Of a DNA stretch of 64,000 bases, positions 41,596-50,082 are shown in pieces. A program made the translations under genes and the position numbers. The DNA is from Mesorhizobium australicum (GTDB lineage: Bacteria; Pseudomonadota; Alphaproteobacteria; Rhizobiales; Rhizobiaceae). Each line of letters begins with the position of its first letter. Position 1 is the first letter of the stretch. The notes beneath the pieces are model-generated. The model was not told the DNA's origin. It worked only from the letters and a program-made list of their open reading frames with translations, and ran no database searches. The DNA lies in contig NZ_FXBL01000004.1 of the NCBI RefSeq assembly GCF_900177325.1, forward strand, positions 3,658,001 to 3,722,000. The letters run 5' to 3'.

Positions 41596-43707
41596 ATGAG
41601 GCCCACAACGGGCGCCACGCCGCTGGCCGCGCTCGACGCGGTGGCGATCGACACCGAGACGACGAGCCTCGACACGTCGGTGGCGCGCGTGATCGAGATC
41701 GGCGCCGTGAGGCTCGCCGGCGGTGAGGAATTCGCGACGCTGGTGGACCCGGCAATGACGATACCGCCGGCCTCTTCCGCGATCCACGGCATCAGCGCCG
41801 AGACGGTCGCCGGCGCGCCGCCTTTCCCGGAAGCCTATGCCGCCTTTGCCGCCTTTGCCGGACCGCGCGTCCTGATCGGCCATTCGATCGGCTATGACCT
41901 CGCCATTTTCGAACGCGAGGCCGCGCGCGCCGGGATGCGCTGGGCCAAGCCGCGCTCGCTCTGCGTGCGCCTGCTCGCCACCCTCGCCAGCCCGGCCCTT
42001 CCCGACTATTCGCTGGACATGATCGCGGCATGGCTCGGCGTGCCGATCGAGAGCCGCCACCGCGCGCTCGGCGATGCGAGGGCCGCGGCCGCCATCTTCG
42101 CCGCGCTCCTGCCGCGCCTGTCCGAACGCGGTGTGCGCACGCTTGCCGAGGCCGAGCGCGCCTGCCTGTCGCTGACCGCGGAACTGGAGACGCATCATCG
42201 CGCCGGCTGGGCCGAGCCGGTCCGCAGCCCCGCTGAGGCGCCGGCCCTTCTGCGCGCGGTCGATCCCTATGCCTACAACCATCGCGTGGCCGACATCATG
42301 TCCTCGCCGCCCGTCATTCTGCCGTCCTCGGCAACGCTTGCTGACGCGGTGGCGACGATGTCGGAACGGCGCATCAGCTCTGTCTTCGTTTCCGATCACG
42401 CCGCCCCCGCTGCGCCGCTCGCCGACTACGGCATTCTGACCGAGCGTGACGTGATGCGCCACATCGCCCGCGGCGGTGCGGCCGCGCTCGAACGACAAGC
42501 GGGTAAAACCGCGACGCGACCGCTGGTCTCCGTTCGCGAGAGCGCCTTTGTCTACCGCGCCATCGGCCGCATGGCGCGGCTGAAGATTCGCCATCTTGCC
42601 GTGCGCACCGAGGAAGGGCGCCTCAGCGGCATTGTCTCCGCCCGCGATCTGCTCAGGCTGCGCGGCGGAGCGGCCGTCAGCCTCGATGATGCGATCGAGG
42701 AGGCCGATACGGCTCGGCACCTGGCTGCCGCCTGGGCAACGCTTCCTTCGGTCGCGGAGGCGCTGATCGCCGAGCAGATCGACGCGCGCCAGATTGCCGG
42801 AGTGGTCAGCGAGGAGCTGAGGGCCATGACCCGCCGGGCGGCTGCGCTCGGCGAAGAAACGATGATCAGCGAGGGTCTCGGCTTCCCGCCCTGCCCTTAC
42901 GCCATCCTCGTGCTCGGTTCCGGCGGGCGCGGCGAAAGCCTGCTCGCGGCGGACCAGGACAACGCCATCGTCTTTGCGCAGGGCGCACCCGGCGGACCGG
43001 AGGACCTCTGGTTCGCCGAACTCGGCCACCGCATGGCCGCGATCCTTGATCAGGCGGGGATTCCGTTCTGCAAGGGCGGCGTGATGGCGAAGAATCCAGA
43101 GTGGCGGGGCTCGGTGGCAACTTGGCGCGACCGCGTCGGCGAGTGGATGTCTCGCTCGCGCCCCGAGGACCTGCTCAATGTCGATATCTTCTTTGACCTG
43201 TACGCCGTCGCCGGCGACATCGACCTCGCCAACAGCCTGCATGATTTCGCCTATTCCGAAGGGCATCGCGCGACCGCCTTCGCGAAGCTTCTGGCCGGGC
43301 AGCTCGACGCGCTCGGCTCGCCCTTCGGCTTTCTCGGCAACCTGCAGACGGAAGACGGCCGCATCGACCTGAAGAAGGCCGGCCTGTTCCCGATCGTCTC
43401 GGCCGCACGCACGCTTGCCATCCGCCACGACATTCGCGCCCGTGGCACGCGCGACCGGCTGGAGGGACTGATCGCGAAACGCGTCGGCGCCGAGGCAGAT
43501 CTCCGCGCGCTCTGCGATGCCCACGGCCTCATCCTGCGCCTGATGCTTGCCCAGCAGAGCAGCGACCTGCACGCCGGCATACCCGTGTCCAACAAGGTGG
43601 AACTTGCCCGCCTCTCGCGCGGCGACGTCTCGGCCCTGAAGGCGGCGCTGAAGCGCGTCCAATCCGTCCCCACGATGGTGCGCGACCTGATGTTCGGCGA
43701 TGCTTGA
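41596..43707 (+). CDS. DEDDh exonuclease - CBS pair - DUF294 nucleotidyltransferase fusion
   Basis: A 703-residue three-part protein. Residues ~12-185 are a DEDDh 3'-5' exonuclease: AIDTETTSLD, IGHSIGYDLAIFE and HRALGDARAAAAIF hold the four acidic residues and His. Residues ~225-350 are two CBS domains (VADIMSSPPVILPSSATLADAVATMSERRISSVFVSD; LVSVRESAFVYRAIGRM). Residues ~400-700 are a DUF294 GlnD-like nucleotidyltransferase with VLGSGGRGESLLAADQDNAIVF (GS plus D-x-D) and its C-terminal helical domain. CBS units usually bind adenine nucleotides. The start at 41596 has GGAGGA eight bases upstream. Substrates of either enzyme part are unknown. Confidence 0.87.
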   Translation: MRPTTGATPLAALDAVAIDTETTSLDTSVARVIEIGAVRLAGGEEFATLVDPAMTIPPASSAIHGISAETVAGAPPFPEAYAAFAAFAGPRVLIGHSIGYDLAIFEREAARAGMRWAKPRSLCVRLLATLASPALPDYSLDMIAAWLGVPIESRHRALGDARAAAAIFAALLPRLSERGVRTLAEAERACLSLTAELETHHRAGWAEPVRSPAEAPALLRAVDPYAYNHRVADIMSSPPVILPSSATLADAVATMSERRISSVFVSDHAAPAAPLADYGILTERDVMRHIARGGAAALERQAGKTATRPLVSVRESAFVYRAIGRMARLKIRHLAVRTEEGRLSGIVSARDLLRLRGGAAVSLDDAIEEADTARHLAAAWATLPSVAEALIAEQIDARQIAGVVSEELRAMTRRAAALGEETMISEGLGFPPCPYAILVLGSGGRGESLLAADQDNAIVFAQGAPGGPEDLWFAELGHRMAAILDQAGIPFCKGGVMAKNPEWRGSVATWRDRVGEWMSRSRPEDLLNVDIFFDLYAVAGDIDLANSLHDFAYSEGHRATAFAKLLAGQLDALGSPFGFLGNLQTEDGRIDLKKAGLFPIVSAARTLAIRHDIRARGTRDRLEGLIAKRVGAEADLRALCDAHGLILRLMLAQQSSDLHAGIPVSNKVELARLSRGDVSALKAALKRVQSVPTMVRDLMFGDA

Positions 43708-43743
43708 CAACAGGCAGCCCTAAATTACCATCTATTGGTAATT
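43704..43743 (+). promoter_or_regulatory. Promoter and operator of the ParDE operon
   Basis: TTGACA (43704-43709) and TACCAT (43726-43731) form a sigma-70-type promoter with a 16-base spacer. AATTACCA (43723-43730), TCTAT, TGGTAATT (43736-43743) is a perfect 8-base inverted repeat covering the -10 region, 12 bases before the antitoxin ATG. This fits autorepression by a ribbon-helix-helix antitoxin. Confidence 0.65.
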
Positions 43744-43755
43744 CAGGAGCATGCC

Positions 43756-43992
43756 ATGACCAAGAACACCTCCATCTCCCTCGGCGCGCCCTATCTCGAA
43801 TTCATCGACCGCCAGATTGCGAAGGGCCGCTTTGCCACCGCCAGCGAAGCCGTGCGCGCCGGCCTGCGTTTGCTGGAAGAACAGGAGATCGCACTGGAAA
43901 AATTGCGCGCGGCGATTGATGAGGGATATAGCTCCGGCGCGCCCGAGCCGTTCGACGTCGAGGATTTCCTCACTGAAATGAACGCCGAATGA
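43756..43992 (+). CDS. parD: ParD-family antitoxin
   Basis: A 78-residue ribbon-helix-helix protein. NTSISLGAPYLEFIDRQIAKGRFATASEAVRAGLRLLEEQE is the canonical ParD/CC2985 fold; the acidic C-terminus (PEPFDVEDFLTEMNAE) binds the toxin. CAGGAG lies six bases before the ATG at 43756. It overlaps the toxin gene by four bases and has a perfect dyad over its promoter. Confidence 0.92.
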   Translation: MTKNTSISLGAPYLEFIDRQIAKGRFATASEAVRAGLRLLEEQEIALEKLRAAIDEGYSSGAPEPFDVEDFLTEMNAE

Positions 43993-44282
43993 AGCGGGCG
44001 TTACGCCTCCGGCCAGCAGCCAGGAAGGATATTCGCGAAATCTGGGACTACACGTCCAGAACATGGAGCCGCGCCAAGGCGAATGAATATGTGAGGATGC
44101 TCACCGGCTCATTGAACGTTGTCGACGTCAATCCCGGTCTGGCGCGACCGGCCGGCATCGGCGAAGCGGGCCTGCGCAAGTTCGTCGCCGGATCGCACGT
44201 GCTGTATTTTCACATCGAGCCGGAGAGCATCGACGTGGTTCGCATCCTGCATGGCAGCATGGATCCGAAACTCCACCTCTGA
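43989..44282 (+). CDS. parE: ParE-family toxin
   Basis: A 97-residue toxin of the RelE/ParE superfamily. Features are LRLRPAARKDIREIWDYTSRTWS, ANEYVRMLTGSLNVVDVNPGLARPAG, and the terminal VAGSHVLYFHIEPESIDVVRILHGSMDP. This ParE type poisons DNA gyrase. It is intact and translationally coupled to ParD (ATGA overlap). Its stop is two bases from the end of the convergent SDR gene. Confidence 0.92.
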   Translation: MKRALRLRPAARKDIREIWDYTSRTWSRAKANEYVRMLTGSLNVVDVNPGLARPAGIGEAGLRKFVAGSHVLYFHIEPESIDVVRILHGSMDPKLHL

Positions 44283-44283
44283 C

Positions 44284-45156
<873 letters not shown>

Positions 45157-45211
45157 GCCGCCCTCCCCCGATTCTGTCCGCGAACGACGTGATTCAACGC
45201 ATCAAGCCGGC

Positions 45212-45607
45212 TCAACCACCATATTGCGCGTCCGTCACCGGCTCCAGCCAGTCGACATGCACTCCGTCAAGCGCCTCGTGAATCGCGATATGCGCCATCC
45301 GGGTCGTGGGTGTCGCCCCGTGCCAGTGCTTCTCCCCCGGCGGGATCCACACCGTGTCGCCAGCCTTGATCTCGTGGATCGCCTGTCCCCAAACCTGTGC
45401 AAGCCCCGCGCCCGACACGACATGCAGCGTCTGCCCAAGCGGATGCGTGTGCCAGTTGGTCCGCGCGCCAGGCTCGAACGTCACCATCGCCGCCCGCACG
45501 CGCGCCGGGTCGGGAGCCTCGACGATCGGCTCCTGCCATACCGTGCCGGTAAAATAGTCCGCCGGCGGCTTCTTGGATGCGGATGCGCCACAAGGTGTGA
45601 TCTTCAT
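45212..45607 (-). CDS. Single cupin-domain protein
   Basis: A 131-residue cupin. Motif 1 is [24 protein letters not shown] with the HxH and Gln/Glu-like ligand region; motif 2 is [20 protein letters not shown] with the final His. Small cupins of this type bind one metal and act as isomerases, decarboxylase partners (carboxymuconolactone type) or dioxygenases. It precedes the SDR gene and follows the HlyU-like gene by 16 bases, so co-transcription of the three is possible. Confidence 0.82.
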   Translation of the reverse strand: MKITPCGASASKKPPADYFTGTVWQEPIVEAPDPARVRAAMVTFEPGARTNWHTHPLGQTLHVVSGAGLAQVWGQAIHEIKAGDTVWIPPGEKHWHGATPTTRMAHIAIHEALDGVHVDWLEPVTDAQYGG

Positions 45608-45623
45608 GATTCCGTCCCGCCTC

Positions 45624-45908
45624 TCAGTCGAACATCCGGTCGCCCTGCTGGTCGATGATCTGCCGGCCTTTGACGATCGCGTGCTCGGCCGCCATGTCCT
45701 GCGAGGGAAAGCGGTCGGCGCGGATGAAGCGGTGCTCGCGCACGGTGCCGTCGATCTCGCGGGTGACGACGCCGCTCGTCTGCCATTGCCCGTTCTCCTG
45801 GAACGGCGTGGCGCGGATCAGGTATCCCGCGTGCTCCACTTCCTTCGCAGGCGCCGCGGGCGCGGCCGTGCCGCCTCCACCGCCGAACAATCTCTTCAGA
45901 AACGACAT
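45624..45908 (-). CDS. HlyU-family protein
   Basis: A 94-residue protein starting [13 protein letters not shown], then [44 protein letters not shown] and a terminal [16 protein letters not shown]. The pattern matches the HlyU family (name from the Vibrio virulence regulator), which is widespread in alphaproteobacteria. The direct DNA-binding role of these short homologues is uncertain. The start at 45908 was chosen at the conserved beginning. Confidence 0.8.
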   Translation of the reverse strand: MSFLKRLFGGGGGTAAPAAPAKEVEHAGYLIRATPFQENGQWQTSGVVTREIDGTVREHRFIRADRFPSQDMAAEHAIVKGRQIIDQQGDRMFD

Positions 45909-45990
45909 GCCCTGTCCTTCGCACATTTGCTTTGGCGCGAGCATAGGGCCGATCGCCGGCAGGCGCGAGTGCCGGAGCGGGATTCACCGT

Positions 45991-46215
45991 CTATTTGGCT
46001 GCGACAGACTTCTTTCTGACCTTATCGGGCTCGCCGCTCTTGATTGTCGGGCTCGCCACTGCGACGGGGTCGCTGGCAGGAAAGCTGTCTTCGAGGCCGC
46101 GCTCCAACTTCTCCTCGGCGGTCTTCTTGCCCTCATGGCGCTGTTCGGCCTGCTCCTTCCGCAGCGATTTCACCGCGGGCGATTTTTCGGTCTTCTTCAT
46201 GTCGGCGGTCATCAT
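45991..46215 (-). CDS. Small conserved protein with ERGLEDSFPASDPVAV motif
   Basis: A 74-residue charged protein: Lys/Glu-rich N-terminal helix (KKTEKSPAVKSLRKEQAEQRHEGKKTAEEKLE) followed by RGLEDSFPASDPVAVASP. Proteins with this FPASDPV core occur in many Rhizobiales, but I know no function. Start at 46215 or 46212 (tandem ATG) with AAGGAGG seven bases upstream, which strongly supports translation. Confidence 0.7.
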   Translation of the reverse strand: MMTADMKKTEKSPAVKSLRKEQAEQRHEGKKTAEEKLERGLEDSFPASDPVAVASPTIKSGEPDKVRKKSVAAK

Positions 46216-46390
46216 GTCCTGGCCTCCTTCGGACAAACGAAACGTCCTGGCAGTTCGCAGGTTCCTCCGGTGTTGACGTTAGGTGAACTTCAGATGAATG
46301 CCTGGTTCGAAACCGGTTCAGGCTCGCTGCTTCATACCGTCCTCACTGCCGGCGAATGGTTCGCACGGCAGCCGACCAAAGGAGGACTAC

Positions 46391-46729
46391 ATGTTCAACA
46401 AGACCAAGACCCTCGCCCTCTCCGCTCTCATCGCGTTCTCGGCTATCGCGGCCGCTCCGTCCGCGGCCAGTGCGGGCGACATCAAGATCGACGTCCATTT
46501 CGGCACAGGCTTCGGTTCCGGGTTCGGCTACGGCCCGGGCTATGGATATGGCTACAAGCACTGCAGCCCCGGCAAAGCCCTCTACAAGGCCAAGTCCATG
46601 GGCCTGAAGAAGGCCTACGTCTCCAAGGCAAACTGGAAGGGCGTGACCGTGAAAGGCAAGAAGTTCGGCCAGAAGAAGATCGTCGCCTTCGGCAGCGCAC
46701 CCAATTGCCCGGTGAAGTACTGGCAGTGA
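46391..46729 (+). CDS. Small secreted protein with CSxGxAL...APxCPxxY domain (copy 2)
   Basis: A 112-residue exported protein. The signal peptide ends APSAASAG. A Gly/Tyr-rich spacer (GTGFGSGFGYGPGYGYGYK) leads to the C-terminal domain CSPGKALYKAKSMGLKKAYV to FGSAPNCPVKYWQ. This domain aligns residue by residue with that of the protein at 38117-38488, although this copy is Lys-rich where the other is Arg-rich. GGAGG lies before the ATG. A terminator follows. Function unknown; the two Cys may form a disulfide in the periplasm. Confidence 0.78.
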   Translation: MFNKTKTLALSALIAFSAIAAAPSAASAGDIKIDVHFGTGFGSGFGYGPGYGYGYKHCSPGKALYKAKSMGLKKAYVSKANWKGVTVKGKKFGQKKIVAFGSAPNCPVKYWQ

Positions 46730-46764
46730 TGCGCTGGCGGTAGTCGTCGGGCAGGACTGCCGCC

Positions 46765-46796
46765 AAGCCCCCGAGGCGCACGCGCCCGGGGGCTTT
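46765..46796. terminator. Rho-independent terminator
   Basis: AAGCCCCCG, a loop region with an extra GGCGC/GCGCC pairing, then CGGGGGCTTT. It follows the secreted-protein gene by 36 bases and lies 20 bases from the end of the convergent LysE gene, so it may serve both. Confidence 0.8.
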
Positions 46797-46815
46797 GCCG
46801 CGTCTATGCGAGCGT

Positions 46816-47427
46816 CTATCGTTCCGTCAGCGCCAGCCTTGCGCCGAGCGCGACGAAGGCGGCGGCGAATGTCCGCCGCATCCAGGCCATCGCCGTCGCA
46901 CTGCCCAGTACCTTGTCGCGCATGGCCGCAGCGAACAGGCCATAGATCGCGAAGATGACGAAGGTCGCGGCCATGAACACGCCGGACAGTTCGAGCATCC
47001 GGGCCAGCACGTGCGGTTCGTCCGCCGCAATGAATTGCGGCAGGAAGGCCACGAAGAAGATCGACAGCTTCGGATTGAGCAGGTTGAGCAGGATGCCGTC
47101 GACGATGATCTGACCTGCGCTGCGCGCATCCGCCTCCGGATCGATGCGCATCGCACCGCGTTCCTTCAGGGTCGCCCAGGCCATGTAGAGCAGATAGGCG
47201 ACGCCCGCATATTTGACGAGTTCGAACAACAGCGCCGAGGTGTGCAACAGCGCCGCGACGCCGGACAGCGCCGCGACAAGGTGCGGCACGATGCCCAGCG
47301 TGCAGGCGAACGCCGCCCACACACTCGTCCGCGCGCCCCGCGTCAGGCCCGCCGCGATCGTATAGACCGCGCCCGTTCCCGGCGAAGCGACGATGATCAG
47401 CGTGGTCAGCAGGAACTCGATGCTCAT
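46816..47427 (-). CDS. LysE-family amino-acid exporter
   Basis: A 203-residue inner-membrane translocator with six membrane segments. It has the LysE/RhtB N-terminal motif IVASPGTGAVYTIAAGLTRGARTSVWAAFACTLGI and the mid-protein GILLNLLNPKLSIFFVAFLPQFI. Family members export amino acids, homoserine lactones or related metabolites. The substrate is unknown. It is transcribed singly; the VOC gene upstream ends 31 bases before its start and could share a transcript. Confidence 0.88.
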   Translation of the reverse strand: MSIEFLLTTLIIVASPGTGAVYTIAAGLTRGARTSVWAAFACTLGIVPHLVAALSGVAALLHTSALLFELVKYAGVAYLLYMAWATLKERGAMRIDPEADARSAGQIIVDGILLNLLNPKLSIFFVAFLPQFIAADEPHVLARMLELSGVFMAATFVIFAIYGLFAAAMRDKVLGSATAMAWMRRTFAAAFVALGARLALTER

Positions 47428-47458
47428 TCGCCATAAAGGCCAGTCGCATCGCCGTCTG

Positions 47459-47887
47459 TCAACGATCCGGCAACGCCTCGCCGGCGTATTGCGCCGCGAA
47501 CTCCGCGCTCGGCGGGATCGGCTTGATCACGTCGATCAGCACGCCGTTCGGATCGCGGGTGATGAAATGGCGCTGTCCGAACGGCTCGTCGCGCAGCGTG
47601 CGCAGGATCGGCAACCCCGCCGCGACCACGCGTTCATAGACCGCATCCGGGTCCTTGACCTCAAAATTGATCAGGAGGCCCGACGCCTTGCCCCTGCCCT
47701 CCGGCGGCACGGTCTCGTGGTCGCCCGCGACGATGCCGAGGTTCACGCGCCTGTCGCGGGCCGATTGCAGGTGCACGTACCAGTCGCTCTCGAACAGCGG
47801 CCGGAACTCGAAATGCTCGACGTAAAATGCGGCCGTGCCGGCCACGTCGTCCGTCATCAGCACCGGATAATAGCTGGTCGTCTTCAT
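47459..47887 (-). CDS. VOC-family (glyoxalase/bleomycin-resistance) protein
   Basis: A 142-residue protein with two beta-alpha-beta-beta-beta modules. The first begins [37 protein letters not shown]. The second holds [50 protein letters not shown] proteins act as glyoxalases, dioxygenases or drug-binding resistance factors. It diverges from a TetR regulator across two perfect operators, the nearer 26-42 bases upstream of its start, so it is almost certainly the repressed target. Confidence 0.87.
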   Translation of the reverse strand: MKTTSYYPVLMTDDVAGTAAFYVEHFEFRPLFESDWYVHLQSARDRRVNLGIVAGDHETVPPEGRGKASGLLINFEVKDPDAVYERVVAAGLPILRTLRDEPFGQRHFITRDPNGVLIDVIKPIPPSAEFAAQYAGEALPDR

Positions 47888-47912
47888 CGCTCTTCCCTTT
47901 CCCAATCAACAT

Positions 47913-47958
47913 ACATACAATCTGTATGTCGAATTCAATTAACATACAGGCTGTATGT
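47913..47958. promoter_or_regulatory. Two perfect TetR-type operators
   Basis: ACATACA-ATC-TGTATGT (47913-47929) and ACATACA-GGC-TGTATGT (47942-47958) are perfect 17-base palindromes with identical 7-base arms, 29 bases apart centre to centre. The second abuts the TetR start codon. They lie between the divergent VOC and tetR genes and should allow cooperative repression of both. Confidence 0.88.
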
Positions 47959-48549
47959 ATGCAACAAGAGAACACGCGCCGCTCCAATGCCGAACGCAGC
48001 GAAATGATGCGTGCGACGCTGATCGAAGCGGCCCGCAGGCTCTTCACGGAAAAAGGCTATGCCGCTACCGGAACGCCGGAACTGGTTGAGGCGGCGGGGG
48101 TGACGCGCGGGGCGCTCTACCACCACTTCGCCGACAAGCAGGCCCTGTTCGCCGCCGTCGCCGAGGCCGAGAGCGCAGCCGTGGCCACCGAGATCGAAAC
48201 GGCTGCGCCCGCGTCCCTCAAGCCCGCCGACGCATTGGTCGAAGGCTCCATGGCATATCTGCGCGCCATGCGTACGCCCGGCCGCACCCGCTTGCTTTTG
48301 CTCGATGGACCGGCGGTGCTCGGTCGTGGCGCGATGGACGAGATCGATGCCCGCCACGGCAACCGCACACTCCGCGAAGGCCTTGCGGCCGCCATGCGCG
48401 CAGGCGCTATCCGCCGGCTTCCGCTCGGTCCCCTCACCTCGATGCTGGGGGCCATGCTCGACCGCGCCGCGCTCGATTGCGAGAACGGCGTCGGCGAGCA
48501 GGAAGCAAGACAGGTCGTCGAGGCGCTGTTCGCCGGACTCGTCGCCTGA
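47959..48549 (+). CDS. TetR-family repressor
   Basis: A 196-residue regulator. The N-terminal HTH is RATLIEAARRLFTEKGYAATGTPELVEAAGVTRGALYHHFADKQALFAAV, the canonical TetR form. The ligand domain (TRLLLLDGPAVLGRGAMDEIDARHGNRTLREGL) resembles regulators of multidrug or VOC genes. It has no Shine-Dalgarno: the ATG follows directly after an operator, so the mRNA may be leaderless or start very close to the ATG. It represses itself and the VOC gene. Confidence 0.9.
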   Translation: MQQENTRRSNAERSEMMRATLIEAARRLFTEKGYAATGTPELVEAAGVTRGALYHHFADKQALFAAVAEAESAAVATEIETAAPASLKPADALVEGSMAYLRAMRTPGRTRLLLLDGPAVLGRGAMDEIDARHGNRTLREGLAAAMRAGAIRRLPLGPLTSMLGAMLDRAALDCENGVGEQEARQVVEALFAGLVA

Positions 48550-48557
48550 TCCCGGGG

Positions 48558-48860
48558 TTACGGCACGTCGTCGTCCGCCGCGATCCCGCCCTCGCTTTCG
48601 AGAACCGACAATCGCCTCGTCTCGGAACGGGTGAATTTCAACCGCACGCCGGCGCCGCCGCCATTCTCGGGAATGAACACCGCGCCCGCCGCTTCGAGCG
48701 CGGCTTGCAGCCCCGCCTTCTGGCGAGCATCCAGCTCTCCCAAGCCCCGCTCGAAGGCGCGGATCGCCTCCACGTCGAGCCCGCACTGCGTGGCAAGCTG
48801 CTCGCGGGTCAGTTCGACGAGGGCGCGCGCGGCGCGCGACAAGGGTCCGGTGAGCATCAT
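48558..48860 (-). CDS. Small XRE-type HTH protein
   Basis: A 100-residue protein. The N-terminal half is an XRE HTH: AARALVELTREQLATQCGLDVEAIRAFERGLGELDARQKAGLQAALEAAGAVFIPENGGGAGVRL. The C-terminal tail (SETRRLSVLESEGGIAADDDVP) is acidic. Proteins of this kind act as small transcription repressors. Start at 48860 or 48857 (tandem ATG) with GGAGG upstream. It converges on tetR, eight bases apart. Confidence 0.75.
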   Translation of the reverse strand: MMLTGPLSRAARALVELTREQLATQCGLDVEAIRAFERGLGELDARQKAGLQAALEAAGAVFIPENGGGAGVRLKFTRSETRRLSVLESEGGIAADDDVP

Positions 48861-48924
48861 CCTGCCTCCTGCGGTGTCAGCCCAGTGAGACACAAGGCGG
48901 CCGGCATGAAAAGCCCCCTGATGC

Positions 48925-49347
48925 TCAGGCCGACAGGTGCAGCACGATCTCGCGGCGATGCGGCCGGTCGCGATGCTCGAACAGGTAGATGCCCTGCCAG
49001 GTGCCGAGCGCCAGCCGCCCGTCCGCAACCGGGACGGAGATCGACACCGCCGTCAGCGCCGCCTTGATGTGCGCCGGCATGTCGTCCGGACCTTCCGTCG
49101 TATGCACGATCCAGCGCATCGACGGATCGTTCGACGGCGGCACGAGACGGCGGAAGAACGCGTCGAGGTCGCGCCGCACGTCCGGATCGGCGTTTTCCTG
49201 GATCAGCAGCGAGCAGGAGGTATGCCGCACGAACAGCGTCAGCAGTCCGGTCTCGACGCCTGCCTCGCGCACGAAGCCCGCGGCCTCGCGAGTAAACTCG
49301 TAGAGCCCCTGCCCGCTTGTCGCGATGGAAATCGTCCGCTGCCTCAT
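48925..49347 (-). CDS. YjbQ-family protein (UPF0047)
   Basis: A 140-residue protein of the YjbQ/UPF0047 family, once linked to thiamine-phosphate synthase activity. Features are FVRHTSCSLLIQENADPDVRRDLDAFF, RWIVHTTEGPDDMPAHIKAAL with conserved His, and LGTWQGIYLFEHRDRPHRREIVLHL. It overlaps the GyrI-like gene upstream by four bases, so they are translated together. A physiological role is unsettled. Confidence 0.88.
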   Translation of the reverse strand: MRQRTISIATSGQGLYEFTREAAGFVREAGVETGLLTLFVRHTSCSLLIQENADPDVRRDLDAFFRRLVPPSNDPSMRWIVHTTEGPDDMPAHIKAALTAVSISVPVADGRLALGTWQGIYLFEHRDRPHRREIVLHLSA

Positions 49348-49964
49348 GACAGCCGCCGCACAGGCTGCCGCAAGACAGTGCGCAACTTTTCCGGCGCCGT
49401 CTTGCGCGGATCGCCGAGATAGATCTCGTGGTGGTGCCCTGTCTCCTTCAGGCCCTGCTGCGGCAGGTATTCGTCGTGCAGCCTCGCCAGCACCGGCCCC
49501 TCGTCATCATAGGAGCCTATATGCATGGTTTGCACGCACAGGCCTTCCTCAAGCCGTTCCAGCCGCAGGCTTGCCGGCCGCGGGCCAAGCTTGGCGCTGG
49601 CCTTGGCGGCCGCCGCGTCGACCATCTCCGCCGTGATCCAGTCCGGCTGCAGGATCATCATGGTCCAGGACCACTTGTCCTTCGCCCGCGACAGGAAGGT
49701 CGACATGTCGTCGGCCCACCACAACCCTTCCAGCGGCATCACCGCGTAGTCGCGCCCGAGTTCCCTCTTCGAGGCGAACTTGAGCGGATAGCTGACCGAA
49801 TAGAGCCATTCGACCGCCGATTTATAGGAGGCCGCCGTGTTCGGATCGCCCGCGCCGTCGACCATCAGATAGGAGAGCGGCGGCACGTCCACCTCGACGA
49901 AGCGCCCGGCCGGCGGCGCATAGAGCGCCTTCATGCTCTTCTTGAAATCGATCTTGTCGGCCAT
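49344..49964 (-). CDS. GyrI-like small-molecule-binding protein
   Basis: A 206-residue protein of the GyrI-like/COG4832 type. Characteristic stretches are VDVPPLSYLMVDGAGDPN, AVEWLYSVSYPLKFASKRELGRDYAVMPLEGLWW and MHIGSYDDEGPVLARLHDEYLPQQGL, ending GHHHEIYLGDPRKTAPEKLRTVLRQPV. Family members hydrolyse or bind toxic small molecules such as cyclopropanoid compounds. The start at 49964 (MADKIDFKK) fits the usual N-terminus. Confidence 0.83.
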   Translation of the reverse strand: MADKIDFKKSMKALYAPPAGRFVEVDVPPLSYLMVDGAGDPNTAASYKSAVEWLYSVSYPLKFASKRELGRDYAVMPLEGLWWADDMSTFLSRAKDKWSWTMMILQPDWITAEMVDAAAAKASAKLGPRPASLRLERLEEGLCVQTMHIGSYDDEGPVLARLHDEYLPQQGLKETGHHHEIYLGDPRKTAPEKLRTVLRQPVRRLS

Positions 49965-50082
49965 CCGCTTCACCGCGCAACGTCGCGGCCTGTACTGCCA
50001 CGCGGCCGATGCGCCGACAAGCACGGAGAGGATAGCGACCGCCGGCCCATGCCCCTGGGCCGGCGGTCAGGTCGCCATCTCC

